From the NCBI GenBank assembly GCA_010093685.1, contig MU006241.1:682001-746000 (forward strand): 64,000 nt of DNA. Direction: 5' to 3'. Within the stretch, counting starts at the first letter, position 1; every line of letters starts with the position of its first letter. The stretch is from Ophiobolus disseminans. Lineage: Eukaryota; Ascomycota; Dothideomycetes; Pleosporales; Phaeosphaeriaceae. Below are positions 55,801-64,000 of the stretch, one piece after another. A program made the translations under genes and the position numbers. Below the pieces are notes generated by a model. That model worked only from the letters and a program-made list of their open reading frames with translations, had not been told where the DNA came from and ran no database searches.

Positions 55801-56940
55801 TTGGGACGAGGTGCCGTTGAGCAGCCCTATGCTCATGCACCGTGGGCCGATCGGTATGCCTTTAGTGATAAGGAAACCCTAGAATTGCTCGCTTCAGGTC
55901 CGAACGATAAGATCATGTTCGAGTACGAAGGCGAAACCACCGCCGAGCCGAATCACAAGACACCTCACGGACGAGTTGGCGACGTGATGCTTACTTCGAG
56001 CTCTCCAGTGAGCGCATTCGATGGTGCAGGTGATTTGGAGCGCGAAAACACCTTTGAGAAATTGTGTCTCGTTGGACCGAAAGGCAATCTCACCGGCACT
56101 CCTCGTGGCACAGGCATGCACGAGACTGGCAGTAGTGTTGCTGATACAAGCAGTCCTGGCCTGACTTTGACTTCAAGTGCTCTCCGTCACAGCTACCGCT
56201 CAATGGAATATCCTGGCTTCTACGCGACTCCCATCCCAGCCACGGGTAGCGTTACTCGCATTCAACAGTCACGACCACCTGAGGAGCCAGAGTATGAGCG
56301 GACACCTTCGCAGTATACCCTATTTCCGAGGATTCCTGAACTGGAGCCCGTGGTCGAGACATCTCCAAAGTCTGGGGCAAGCCATCGGCCATCTCTGCGT
56401 TGTTCTACGACGTTTCAACATCAGCAGCGCCGAGTGAGCCGCACAGCCGCTGTACCTGGACAAACAAAGCTCAGACAGATGCTACTTTCACCTGAGTCTT
56501 CTCGCAAGACACTATCTAGCGCAGGCACCAACTTCTCGCACTTCATGGGTGGAAATGAACGCCCATCAACTAGTGACACCAACACGCCCTTGCATCCGCA
56601 GCTCAGTGTCCCCACGCTCCCGACCGCCCGTACATTTATCGCTCATCAGCACTCACCTCACCTTCTCTGTCCCGAGCGAGTCCCCAACGCAGAAGATGAA
56701 GAGCGGCGCCGCAAGCTATCATGGGCGATTTTGGCCGTATTCTGCTTGCTTCCACCATGTATCATCCTCTATCGTCTATGGGGTGATTCACTCATGATTT
56801 CGCTTACGAAGGGCAAATTGGGATATTGCACCAACAAGTCTAAGAAGGCTGCGCTAATGGCCGGTATCACTATCAATATCGGCATTGCTACTGCGATTGT
56901 TGTGTCAATTGCAGTCGCCCATGCGCTTGGAGCAGCCTAA
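52817..56940 (+). CDS. large Ser/Pro-rich protein with two C-terminal TM segments
   Basis: Two exons, 52817..53785 and 53833..56940, joined through a 47-nt intron (GTACGT..GCAAGCAG) to give SAD/MAPKRALYGDFTT; 1358 aa. Residues 1 to about 1270 are disordered, rich in Ser, Pro, Thr and Gln, with many SP/TP phosphosite-like motifs and short basic-hydrophobic patches (FSLKGLTRTLTKKLGK). The last 90 residues hold a basic RRRKLS, a TM helix (WAILAVFCLLPPCIILYRLW), a loop KGKLGYCTNKSKKA, and a second TM helix (GITINIGIATAIVVSIAVAH). This suggests a tail-anchored cytosolic scaffold on the ER or plasma membrane. Exon 2 opens with its own Met at 53833, so a shorter isoform is conceivable. No known domain; the closest impression is fungus-specific membrane scaffolds. 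Confidence 0.75.
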
Positions 56941-57667
56941 TGAGGGAAGAGACGTACGAAGGCGCAAGGTAAGCGGATCGACCCAGCCGCGCAAATGAAA
57001 TGCTAACCAGATGGAAAGATACCGTTGTCGTCGTTTTTCCGACGCGTTCACTAAAAGCTGAGATGTGAGATCGCTTGCGCATTCGTCTTTTGTACATTTC
57101 GACTGGAGTTTCCTTTGTTCTCCGCATTGACGGTGTTTGATTGGCGTTGGCGGATGGCATTATGAGCATGTCGCACGCATAGCCGTGGTCTGGGTTGCAT
57201 AAGTGGGCGCATGGTCCGACTCACAGCTTTCACAGGCGATTACTGGCATTGTCCTCTCTCGTTCAACACGTTCGTGTTGGGTTTGACTGCACGGTGGTTA
57301 CAGGGATGGAAGGACGAAGGAATGAAGCGGCCATAGTAATGGCCGAACTGTAGACAGAGGATGTCTTGTGATATCGCCGCAAGCTATTGCAAATATTGAA
57401 AGATGGCAGAGCTCGTACCTAATGTATGAAGTTTCAAGCTACTTGCCTGATCTGCAGCTCACAGAAGTCGTGTATTAACCATTTGGGAAGTATGAACTAA
57501 GAATAGGCATGCGATGCTCGGCTCCCCACAAATTATGTGCATGGTTGAAGTCAGTGGCGTTGGAGCTAGGGCGTGCTTGCATGTCGCGCCTACAGTTTCC
57601 AATTCACAAGTACAACTCTCTTGACCCAAAAACGCTGTTCAGAAGCGTATAGGCCACGATTGCCGCC
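56941..57667. other. intergenic
   Basis: 3' region of the large membrane-anchored gene and promoter of the Maf gene. A minus-strand frame near 56888..57233 has no recognisable domain; nothing else seen. Confidence 0.5.
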
Positions 57668-58498
57668 ATGTCAAAAGATCGCCTTTTGCCGTCCGAACCT
57701 CCACCGCCGTACACGGACGAGCCGGGAGCACCCACTGCGCACAGCAAATCCCCTTCAGGCACACCAGGCCCCCGCAGACCCCCCGGCCCGCCGCCGCCGC
57801 TGAATCTAGCGGCGTTGAACACACTGAGGCGAGAACGCGTTGTACTTGCTTCTGCGTCGCCGCGGAGGAGACAGCTGCTAGCACAGCTCGGATTGACCAG
57901 CATCGACATCTGCCCCTCCAAGTTCGCCGAAGACCTTTCTCACGACCTCGGCGCGCTCAACTATGTCCTAGAGACGGCCACGGCCAAGGTGCAGGACGTG
58001 TACCGGCGTGAGGTCGACAACACGGAGCGCGGCGAGCCGGCCATCATCATCGCCGCAGACACGATCATCGTCAGCCACAACGGGCGCATACTGGAGAAAC
58101 CAAAGGGCGAGGCGGACCACATGGCCATGCTGAAGATGCTGCGGGACCAGAGAGAGCACAAGGTCATGACGGCAATTGCCGTGATGCGACCGCTGCAAAG
58201 CGCCGTCGACCCTGGATACCGACTGGAGACGCACGTGGAAGAAACCACGGTCAAGTTCGACGAGACGGTCACAGACGACCTCATACTCGCATACGTACGG
58301 ACGCGCGACGGCAACGACAAAGCAGGCGGCTACGGCATCCAGACGGCAGGCTCCATCCTCATTGAGCGAATCGAGGGCTCGTACGACAACGTGGTCGGTC
58401 TGCCACTGCGCGCGCTACTGAAACTGATAGAGAAGGTCATGGAGCCGGAGGAGAATCTGGACGACGATTTGTTTGTGGCTGAGGAAGATGAGGAGTAG
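57668..58498 (+). CDS. Maf/ASMTL-type nucleotide pyrophosphatase
   Basis: Intronless, 276 aa, about 60 longer than bacterial Maf because of a Pro-rich N-terminus (SEPPPPYTDEPGAP, GPRRPPGPPPP). Maf proteins hydrolyse dTTP, UTP and modified nucleotides to monophosphates and PPi, a housecleaning role in the cytosol. Signature motifs: VVLASASPRRRQLLAQLGL (substrate loop), IIAADTIIV (catalytic Asp), LEKPKGEADHMAMLKML, GGYGIQTAG and IEGSYDNVVGLPL. The C-terminal tail is very acidic (DDDLFVAEEDEE). All catalytic motifs are intact. An internal start nearer LNLAALNTLRRERV is possible; the upstream ATG at 57668 is the first and in a fair context. Confidence 0.93.
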   Translation: MSKDRLLPSEPPPPYTDEPGAPTAHSKSPSGTPGPRRPPGPPPPLNLAALNTLRRERVVLASASPRRRQLLAQLGLTSIDICPSKFAEDLSHDLGALNYVLETATAKVQDVYRREVDNTERGEPAIIIAADTIIVSHNGRILEKPKGEADHMAMLKMLRDQREHKVMTAIAVMRPLQSAVDPGYRLETHVEETTVKFDETVTDDLILAYVRTRDGNDKAGGYGIQTAGSILIERIEGSYDNVVGLPLRALLKLIEKVMEPEENLDDDLFVAEEDEE

Positions 58499-59165
58499 CA
58501 GCATGAACACACTTCGATTACTGTGACAACTGTCCGTACGCCCGTAAACTCGAGCAATTTATGCAACATTCCAACTCGCGTGTCTTGCTACCATCAGTGG
58601 CTGACAAATTGACAGCGTATGCCTGAGGCCTGACCAGCATGATACATACGCCTCGCAAGTCAGAGCAGGTCAGAATGAAGAAGTCACCCCTCATTACCAA
58701 TCGTGGCCCCACTTACCTCGGCCCAGCCCTGCATGCCTACGGCCGCTTTGCCCAACGCGTGCACTCCCGGCGCTTCAATCGTCATGCCGATGTCCGTCTC
58801 TGAGAATTTTGTACAACTTCCTGAATCGAATGGTGCCCCTTGTGCCCCAGCGTGTTGGCATCGACTGAGACTGCAACTCGGGGGAACCATCTCACCGCTG
58901 CTCGCCGCTTTCTGCCCGATACTACCCACCCTGCATGGGCAGTGGTACGTGTTGAAGCTTTCAGGATGATGCAATCAGGGCGCACATCGGCGCATGAGAG
59001 ACGCTTCTAAGCTAGCTGCTACGGTGGGTATATAGGTCCTCAACCCTCTCGTTCGTTTGTCGTCATTCTCGAGTCAACAAACCTCAATTGCGCCATCCAA
59101 ATCCACATTCCCTCCAAATACCCCGCAGCCATTCTATTTCCCCTCAACAACACACCACTGTTATC
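58499..59165. other. intergenic with TATA-like box
   Basis: Maf 3' region and promoter of the reductase gene. GGGTATATAGG at about 59027..59037 is a TATA-like box some 130 nt before the ATG at 59166, followed by a CT- and A-rich leader. Confidence 0.5.
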
Positions 59166-60233
59166 ATGGTCCAGAACAAGGGCGTTATCTTCAAGAAGGT
59201 GCCTGAGGGCTGGCCAAAGCCTGGTGAGGATCTCGCTGTAGAGGCCCGCGAAATCGACCTCGATCAGAAGCTCCCGGAAGGCGGACTTCTCGTCAAGAAC
59301 TTCTATGCCTCGTTCGACCCATACCAGCGCGGCCGCATGCGCGCACCAGAATCCAAGTCGTACTCACCACCATTCGAGATCGGCAAGCCCATCACCAACC
59401 GGTCCATCTTCAAAGTCGTCAAGTCAAACACAGACCAGTACAAGGAAGGGGAGGTTTTGATCACCAGAGGCATCACACCAATTGAGGAGTACTCAGTATT
59501 CGACAAAGACACCGTGGCACAGGTTCAGAAACTCGAGAATCCATACAATCTCGACCCCAAGCACTTTCTCGGTGCACTTGGCATGCCGGGCCTGACCGCA
59601 TGGTCTTCGTTCTATGAAATCGGCCAGCCGAAGAAGGGCGAGACTATCTTCATCTCTGCTGCATCCGGAGCTGTCGGCCAGTTAGTAGGCCAGCTTGCAA
59701 GGCACGAGGGTCTGACAGTCATCGGCAGTGTAGGCGATGACAAGAAACTTGACTTCATCACAAAGGAGCTCGGCTTCAACAGCGGCTTCAACTACAAGAC
59801 CGAGAAGCCAGCCGACGCCCTCGCACGTCTCGCGCCCAACGGTATCGATATCTACTACGAGAATGTTGGCGGTGAGCAGCTCGAAGCTGCCATCAATGCG
59901 ATGAATCAATTCGGGCGTATCATTGCTTGCGGCATGATTTCACAATACAACGCGAAGCCCAGCGAGCTGTACCCCATTCGCAACCTCATGAACGTTGTCG
60001 GCAAGAGACTTACTATTCGCGGGTTTATCGTCAGCGATGAGAACATGGGCCCAAAGCACCACAAAGAGCATCAAGAGAAGCTGCAGAAGTGGCTGAGCGA
60101 AGGCACATTTAAGGCGAAGTTCAGCGTCACTGAGGGTATTGACAATGCCGTTGACGGTTTCTTGGGCATGTTGAGCGGAAAGAACTTTGGAAAGGCTGTG
60201 CTGCAGATTGCGGATCTGGAGAACGATTCGTAG
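59166..60233 (+). CDS. NADPH-dependent alkenal/leukotriene-B4-dehydrogenase-like reductase
   Basis: Intronless, 355 aa. Medium-chain zinc-independent reductase of the PTGR/Arabidopsis AER family, which reduces the C=C bond of alpha,beta-unsaturated aldehydes and ketones with NADPH and so detoxifies lipid-peroxidation products. N-terminal GroES-like domain: VEAREIDL, SFDPYQRGRMRAPESKSY. Rossmann domain: GMPGLTAWSSFYEIG, ISAASGAVGQLVGQLA, the NADP-binding Lys of the YYENVGGEQLEAAI segment region, and GRIIACGMISQYNA. Structural zinc cysteines are absent, as in this subfamily. The Met at 59166 is chosen over an in-frame one at 59088 because MVQNKGVIFKK is the typical start. It ends close to a pseudogene of an FAD monooxygenase on the same strand. 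Confidence 0.93.
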   Translation: MVQNKGVIFKKVPEGWPKPGEDLAVEAREIDLDQKLPEGGLLVKNFYASFDPYQRGRMRAPESKSYSPPFEIGKPITNRSIFKVVKSNTDQYKEGEVLITRGITPIEEYSVFDKDTVAQVQKLENPYNLDPKHFLGALGMPGLTAWSSFYEIGQPKKGETIFISAASGAVGQLVGQLARHEGLTVIGSVGDDKKLDFITKELGFNSGFNYKTEKPADALARLAPNGIDIYYENVGGEQLEAAINAMNQFGRIIACGMISQYNAKPSELYPIRNLMNVVGKRLTIRGFIVSDENMGPKHHKEHQEKLQKWLSEGTFKAKFSVTEGIDNAVDGFLGMLSGKNFGKAVLQIADLENDS

Positions 60234-60496
60234 GCGATCAGACATGTGAGGCGAGACACAACGCCATGTGTTATTTAGAGAAACAATGAAAGACAATCAA
60301 TATAATATCAAAGAAACACATTTCTCCCGATCTGCCTACAAGATGCACTTCTGCTCGCTAAGAAGCTTGGTAATGATACACTTGCCATTGTAGGTGACGT
60401 CAAGCTCGACTTGTGGGGACTTGACGTAAAGAATCAATCAGACACGACATGAATATTGAGACAGTCACTCCAACTATTAAAGAAAAGGAACACCTC

Positions 60497-61337
60497 ATGC
60501 CGTGCACGCCACAGCAGCCCGTGATCATCATCGGCGCCGGCCTCGTTGGCTTGACCCTCGCATAATCGCTCAAATTTCTCGACATTCCCTTCCAGATTTA
60601 CGAGCGCGATGCTTTCCTTGGATGATCGGAACGGTGGCTGGGCCATCACCATGCACTGGGTCATGCCCTTTCTCGAAGCCCACTTGCCCCGACACGTTTT
60701 CGAAAACATCAAGAAGAACCACATACAGCCCGAGGTCTTGGACGAGAAAGAAGTACCCATCAAATTCATGAACCTCAAAACAGGCGAAAGCATGTTCGAA
60801 CGGATGAGCCCCGTACATCTCCGGGTCGACCGTAGCAAGTTAAGAGAAGCACTGAGCGAAGGCATTGATGCGCATTGGGGCAAGACTTTTGAGAGTTACG
60901 AGCTCCCTGGAGATGGTAAAAGCGTTATCGCCAAGTTCAGCGACGGATCCTTGGTTCATGGCTCCCTCCTTGCGGTCTGCGACGGCAAAAACAGCACAGC
61001 TCGCACGCAACTTCTCGGCCCCGAAAAAGCGACTGTTAACGATCTTCCCTTTGGATTCATCGGCTTGCAACTTAAGGGGACAGCGCCCGAAACGGAAACC
61101 TACAGAAACGTAGCACCAATTTTCTGGCAAGGTGCACACCCTGATACCGGATAGTTTGTGTTCTGTAGCATACTATCTACGCCTGCAGCAAATGGGACGC
61201 AAGGGAAGGGTACAGAGGCGGAAATGTACGAAGTCCAACTGAACGTGTCGTGGACGCTTGAAGACCACGAGGGTGAAGAACCACCCAAGGGCAATAAGGA
61301 AAAGTTAGCAAAGATGAAAAGTGCTGCAAGAGCTTAA
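60497..61337 (+). pseudogene. broken FAD-dependent monooxygenase (N-terminal half)
   Basis: From the ATG at 60497 the frame reads VIIIGAGLVGLTLA, the GxGxxG FAD-binding fold, and then hits TAA at 60563..60565 where the family has a Gln-like position (CAA to TAA). After ..QIYERDAFLG a frame change near 60610 leads into GGWAITMHWVMPFLEAHLPR, VHLRVDRSKLREALSEG and LAVCDGKNSTARTQLLG (the DG motif), and a TAG stops it at 61152..61154. Frame continues with STPAANGTQGK and SWTLEDHEGEEPPKGNKEKL and ends at 61337. The rest, including the C-terminal GD motif and substrate domain, is absent. At least two nonsense changes and one frameshift make it non-functional. The parent is a UbiH/PHBH-type fungal monooxygenase. 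Confidence 0.85.
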
Positions 61338-61471
61338 GGATCTGGATAAACAATGGAAAAGTTTGATGTGGAGTGACAAATCAGCAATGAATACACTTGG
61401 GATTAGAAACATGTTATAAAGAAACGACGAAGTATTAGCTACTCATGTCCTACACGATCAACTTGAACTTC

Positions 61472-63370
61472 CTAATACTCTTTGGCCAGCTTGCTACGAG
61501 CCCGAAGCATATGCCCGTACTTAAACATGATAAACGGGATCAAACTCAAGACCGTACCAAACAGCGCCAAAATCAACCCAGCGTACTGACTGCCGACATT
61601 GTGGAAGAAGGCTGACGCGAACAAAGGCGTAACAGCGCCCAGAGTGTTTCGCATCAATCCCTGTCCAGCAATGGCGGATGAAGAAGCCTCACCATAGCAG
61701 TCTGCCGTGTACGAATATGTGCTCTCGAACACAAAGAAGATGCCAAACGCGATGGGTGCAAGACCGATCACCGGTCCGACCCATGAGAGGTATCCATACT
61801 GAGTGAAAGAGTAGATGAACAAACCAATAGGCAGCCAGACCGCGCCAAACATGGCTCCATACAGTCTGTGCTCTGGCACGATAGTGACGTTTGGATCGTC
61901 TCGGAGCTGGTTGTACTTGCGCATCTGGAGATGATGTGCAGCCCAGCCGAGTAACGTGCCAACCGCAAGAGAGATATAAGGAAGGCCCGCGACACCTTCG
62001 GACCAGCCGCGCTTCTCGATGAAGGTGATTGGGATCACCGACAGGAAAAGAAACACAACGGCCCAACAAAACGCAATCCAGAGGCCGAAAGCGAAGACAA
62101 CGGGCTCGGTAACCAGCATACGGATCGCCTTGACGGATGATGCTTTCAGCATGGACTTGACGTCGGGCGTGTAGATATCGTCCTCAGCAACATATCTGTC
62201 GTCTCCAGTGACCTTGCGCAGCTGCTTAGCGCGTTTGTGCAGCCTCGCTCCACCACGTGTTTCGGGAAAGAACAAGAAGATGGCGATCAGGAGCGGGACG
62301 TTTGCCAGGCCCTGTATACCTTGGATCCAGCGCCATCCAATGGACTGGTCGATAAAGCCAGCATATATGGGAGCCGCAACGGTACCGAAAATGGCAACGA
62401 AACTGAACATGGCCATGGGTCGACCGCGCATATGAGGCTCGTACATGTCATCGAAAGTGCCTCCAACCAGGATAGTGCCGACGCATCCGAATAGGCCAAG
62501 AAGCAGGCGGAGTCCGATGACAGTTGAGATGTCTTCTGCTAGTGCTAACCCGATGAAGATGAGTGAGAAGCACAAAAATGCACTCGAGTACACGACTTTT
62601 CGACCGACTAATTCGCAGAAGGGCGCTAATAACATAGGTGCGATAGCGCACGCGATGTTGAACGTGAACAGGCCAAGCTGACCCATGATGGTAGGGACGC
62701 CGAAGTCTTCGCACATGCTGTTGATGCCAGAGCTGTATGCTGTAGTTGCCAGTCCGATGAACAGTGTCATGAGGTTCAGCATAGTAGTAATGCTTCGCTT
62801 ATACCAGGGGTTCCAGTTGAAAGGGTTCTCTTTGTCGCCCGTTGCGAAGGTCAGGACGATGTACTCCTTCTCCTCATGCTTGACCATCTCCGTCAGGGTC
62901 AATGGCATGTCGCATTCTATCGTCTTGATGGGGCCGCAATCTGAATCGATTTCTTCGACGTCTGCCGTAATGTGCTTTCCACCTGCGACGCGTCCTATCA
63001 TGGGCTCGCCCTTTTCGTTGCGCATTATCTCCGATTTCAGCGAAGTGCGTTCCGTTTCGGGCTCGGATTCTTCCTGCAGCTTGCTGTTCACCCTGGACAG
63101 GAAGCCAGGTGTACCGGGAGCACTATTGGGGGCCGTATTGGCAGCAGTGTTGGCTGCGGTAACGGATGCAGTATGCGCTGCAGTTGTTCCGGCCATCGTA
63201 GCGGCGATGGAGCCATTTCGAGGAGTAACGACGGAACCGGTTCGGGGAGTGACAGGCCTACTATTGGGCGCGCTGCGTGGGACTCTGTAGGATGAATTCG
63301 CTCTGGAAGCTGCCAAAGATCCGGGTCTAGAGGCGCGGGTGTGAAATGAGGGACCGTAGTATCCAGACAT
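61472..63370 (-). CDS. DHA1-type MFS multidrug/polyamine-like transporter
   Basis: Intronless, 632 aa. A 190-residue N-terminal cytosolic tail is Ser/Pro/Arg-rich with an Ala/Thr/Asn-rich repeat (TAANTAANTAPNSAPGTPG), then 12 predicted TM helices. Characteristic motifs are ENPFNWNPWYKRSITTMLN ahead of TM1, ELVGRKVVY (loop 2-3 motif A), and LFGCVGTILVGGTFDDMY with the antiporter motif C-like GTVAAPIYAGFI. A hydrophilic central loop separates the halves. The pattern matches the fungal DHA1 proton antiporters of drugs or polyamines at the plasma membrane. No substrate can be named. It points at the neighbouring broken monooxygenase from the other strand (135 bp apart), consistent with remains of a small metabolic locus, but only loosely. 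Confidence 0.9.
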   Translation of the reverse strand: MSGYYGPSFHTRASRPGSLAASRANSSYRVPRSAPNSRPVTPRTGSVVTPRNGSIAATMAGTTAAHTASVTAANTAANTAPNSAPGTPGFLSRVNSKLQEESEPETERTSLKSEIMRNEKGEPMIGRVAGGKHITADVEEIDSDCGPIKTIECDMPLTLTEMVKHEEKEYIVLTFATGDKENPFNWNPWYKRSITTMLNLMTLFIGLATTAYSSGINSMCEDFGVPTIMGQLGLFTFNIACAIAPMLLAPFCELVGRKVVYSSAFLCFSLIFIGLALAEDISTVIGLRLLLGLFGCVGTILVGGTFDDMYEPHMRGRPMAMFSFVAIFGTVAAPIYAGFIDQSIGWRWIQGIQGLANVPLLIAIFLFFPETRGGARLHKRAKQLRKVTGDDRYVAEDDIYTPDVKSMLKASSVKAIRMLVTEPVVFAFGLWIAFCWAVVFLFLSVIPITFIEKRGWSEGVAGLPYISLAVGTLLGWAAHHLQMRKYNQLRDDPNVTIVPEHRLYGAMFGAVWLPIGLFIYSFTQYGYLSWVGPVIGLAPIAFGIFFVFESTYSYTADCYGEASSSAIAGQGLMRNTLGAVTPLFASAFFHNVGSQYAGLILALFGTVLSLIPFIMFKYGHMLRARSKLAKEY

Positions 63371-63879
63371 GTTGGCTGATATGTTGAACAGTGTACAGAG
63401 TCGGGGAAGACATGCACGATAAAGCTATGAGCATTCTTATCTGCCCCGGCGAAGAGTCGGCATCATTAGCCGTTGAGGGCGGTGTGGACTGACGATAGTC
63501 GGAAGAAAACATTTCGCCTACCCGTGAATGGCCGAATTACGATCGCAAAGCTCAGTCGCAGTCGACGTCACTGCGTTCTTACGAACAGGTTTAGGAAACC
63601 CGTTTAGGGACTGTGAGAGCATAAGGTGGATCAGTTTTGATTTACAAGGCTGTTATCTGTAAGCTCGACATGTGATACGTTGACTTATGCTTTAGTGCAT
63701 GCAGAAATTTGGGTGTTGAGGCTCTGCGAAACTTCGGGAGATCCACTTGGGCTGTCTAGGTGGATACAAGTCACTCGGCAAGACCGGCGCCACGCGTAAG
63801 GCTGGCGGGATGACATCAGAGGAAGGTGTGCCGCACCCAATTCGCAGTCTTAGCGGAACGTCTTCGCAGCCGTGCGTCC
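63371..63879. other. intergenic; transporter promoter
   Basis: Upstream of the MFS gene (-) and downstream of the gene cut by the right edge. No domain-bearing ORF is seen. Confidence 0.5.
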
Positions 63880-63999
63880 TTAATCTACGCTTTCCATCTC
63901 CCAGAGGGCCTCATCTTCACTGGTCTCCCCGTTGCCATGACCTCCACCCTCAACACCGACGTCGTGTGTCTCCACACCATATCCGTCGTCACTAGCTGC
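63880..63999 (-). CDS. partial gene, C-terminus only (cut by window edge)
   Basis: The last 40 codons of a minus-strand frame open to the window edge, ending in TSEDEALWEMESVD and TAA at 63880..63882. Acidic composition and absence of stops suggest a real C-terminus. The competing plus-strand frame (63747..63995) has no recognisable features. Identity cannot be determined. Confidence 0.35.
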   Translation of the reverse strand, partial: AASDDGYGVETHDVGVEGGGHGNGETSEDEALWEMESVD

Positions 64000-64000
64000 C

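Noticed and set aside
63747..63995. Plus-strand ORF at the right edge
   Set aside because: Antisense to a minus-strand frame with better coding character; His/Pro/Arg-rich and domain-free.

Overview
This window is nuclear DNA from a filamentous ascomycete. Introns are short (mostly 45 to 60 nt), with GTRNGY donors, CTAAC/CTGAC branch points and YAG acceptors. Gene content includes a scytalone dehydratase for DHN-melanin, a secreted cutinase, an AbaA-type conidiation regulator, a fungal urease, a group of fungus-only proteins and a Fot1/pogo transposon. This points to a plant-associated Dothideomycete, most likely Pleosporales; the order is inferred. No bacterial features, CRISPR arrays, rRNA or convincing tRNA genes were seen.

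Layout. 0.5-1.6 kb: a DUF7703-like integral membrane protein. 1.8-6.6 kb: a decayed block with a pseudogene carrying DEDDh exonuclease motifs and a second acidic, stop-containing gene; the two share a 48-bp ATG-containing segment that differs only by transitions, as expected from repeat-induced point mutation (RIP). 7.4-15.9 kb: cutinase, UNC93-like transporter, stand-alone isocyanide synthase (DIT1/PvcA family), a 146-bp MITE with a 5-bp target duplication, and a hybrid histidine kinase. 16.4-22 kb: Nit2-type amidase, HMG-box protein with a hairpin-bearing long intron, and a protein with four dsRBD-like repeats. 22.4-24.5 kb: an apparently intact DD35D Fot1/pogo element with perfect TIRs and a TA duplication, 47 bp past the stop of abaA (24.5-27.3 kb).

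28.2-40.9 kb is a dense housekeeping stretch: MRD1 and the LC8 dynein light chain share a 257-bp divergent promoter, followed by a small zinc-ribbon protein, an unknown fungal protein, a three-RRM Nam8/Csx1-like protein with a 5'UTR intron, and SCD1. 40.9-43.7 kb is a gene desert with one decayed ORF. 43.7-63.4 kb holds a homeodomain plus C2H2 protein, urease, two unknown fungal proteins (one 1358 aa with two C-terminal TM segments), a Maf pyrophosphatase, an alkenal/prostaglandin-reductase-like enzyme, a broken FAD monooxygenase, and a DHA1-type MFS transporter. The right edge cuts a minus-strand gene.

Most genes are independent transcription units rather than one pathway. The only possible metabolic grouping is the isocyanide synthase with the flanking UNC93-like transporter and histidine kinase, and that grouping is inference. 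The most unusual parts are the RIP-like exonuclease relic with its shared leader, the MITE, the isocyanide synthase, the four-dsRBD protein and the intronic hairpin.
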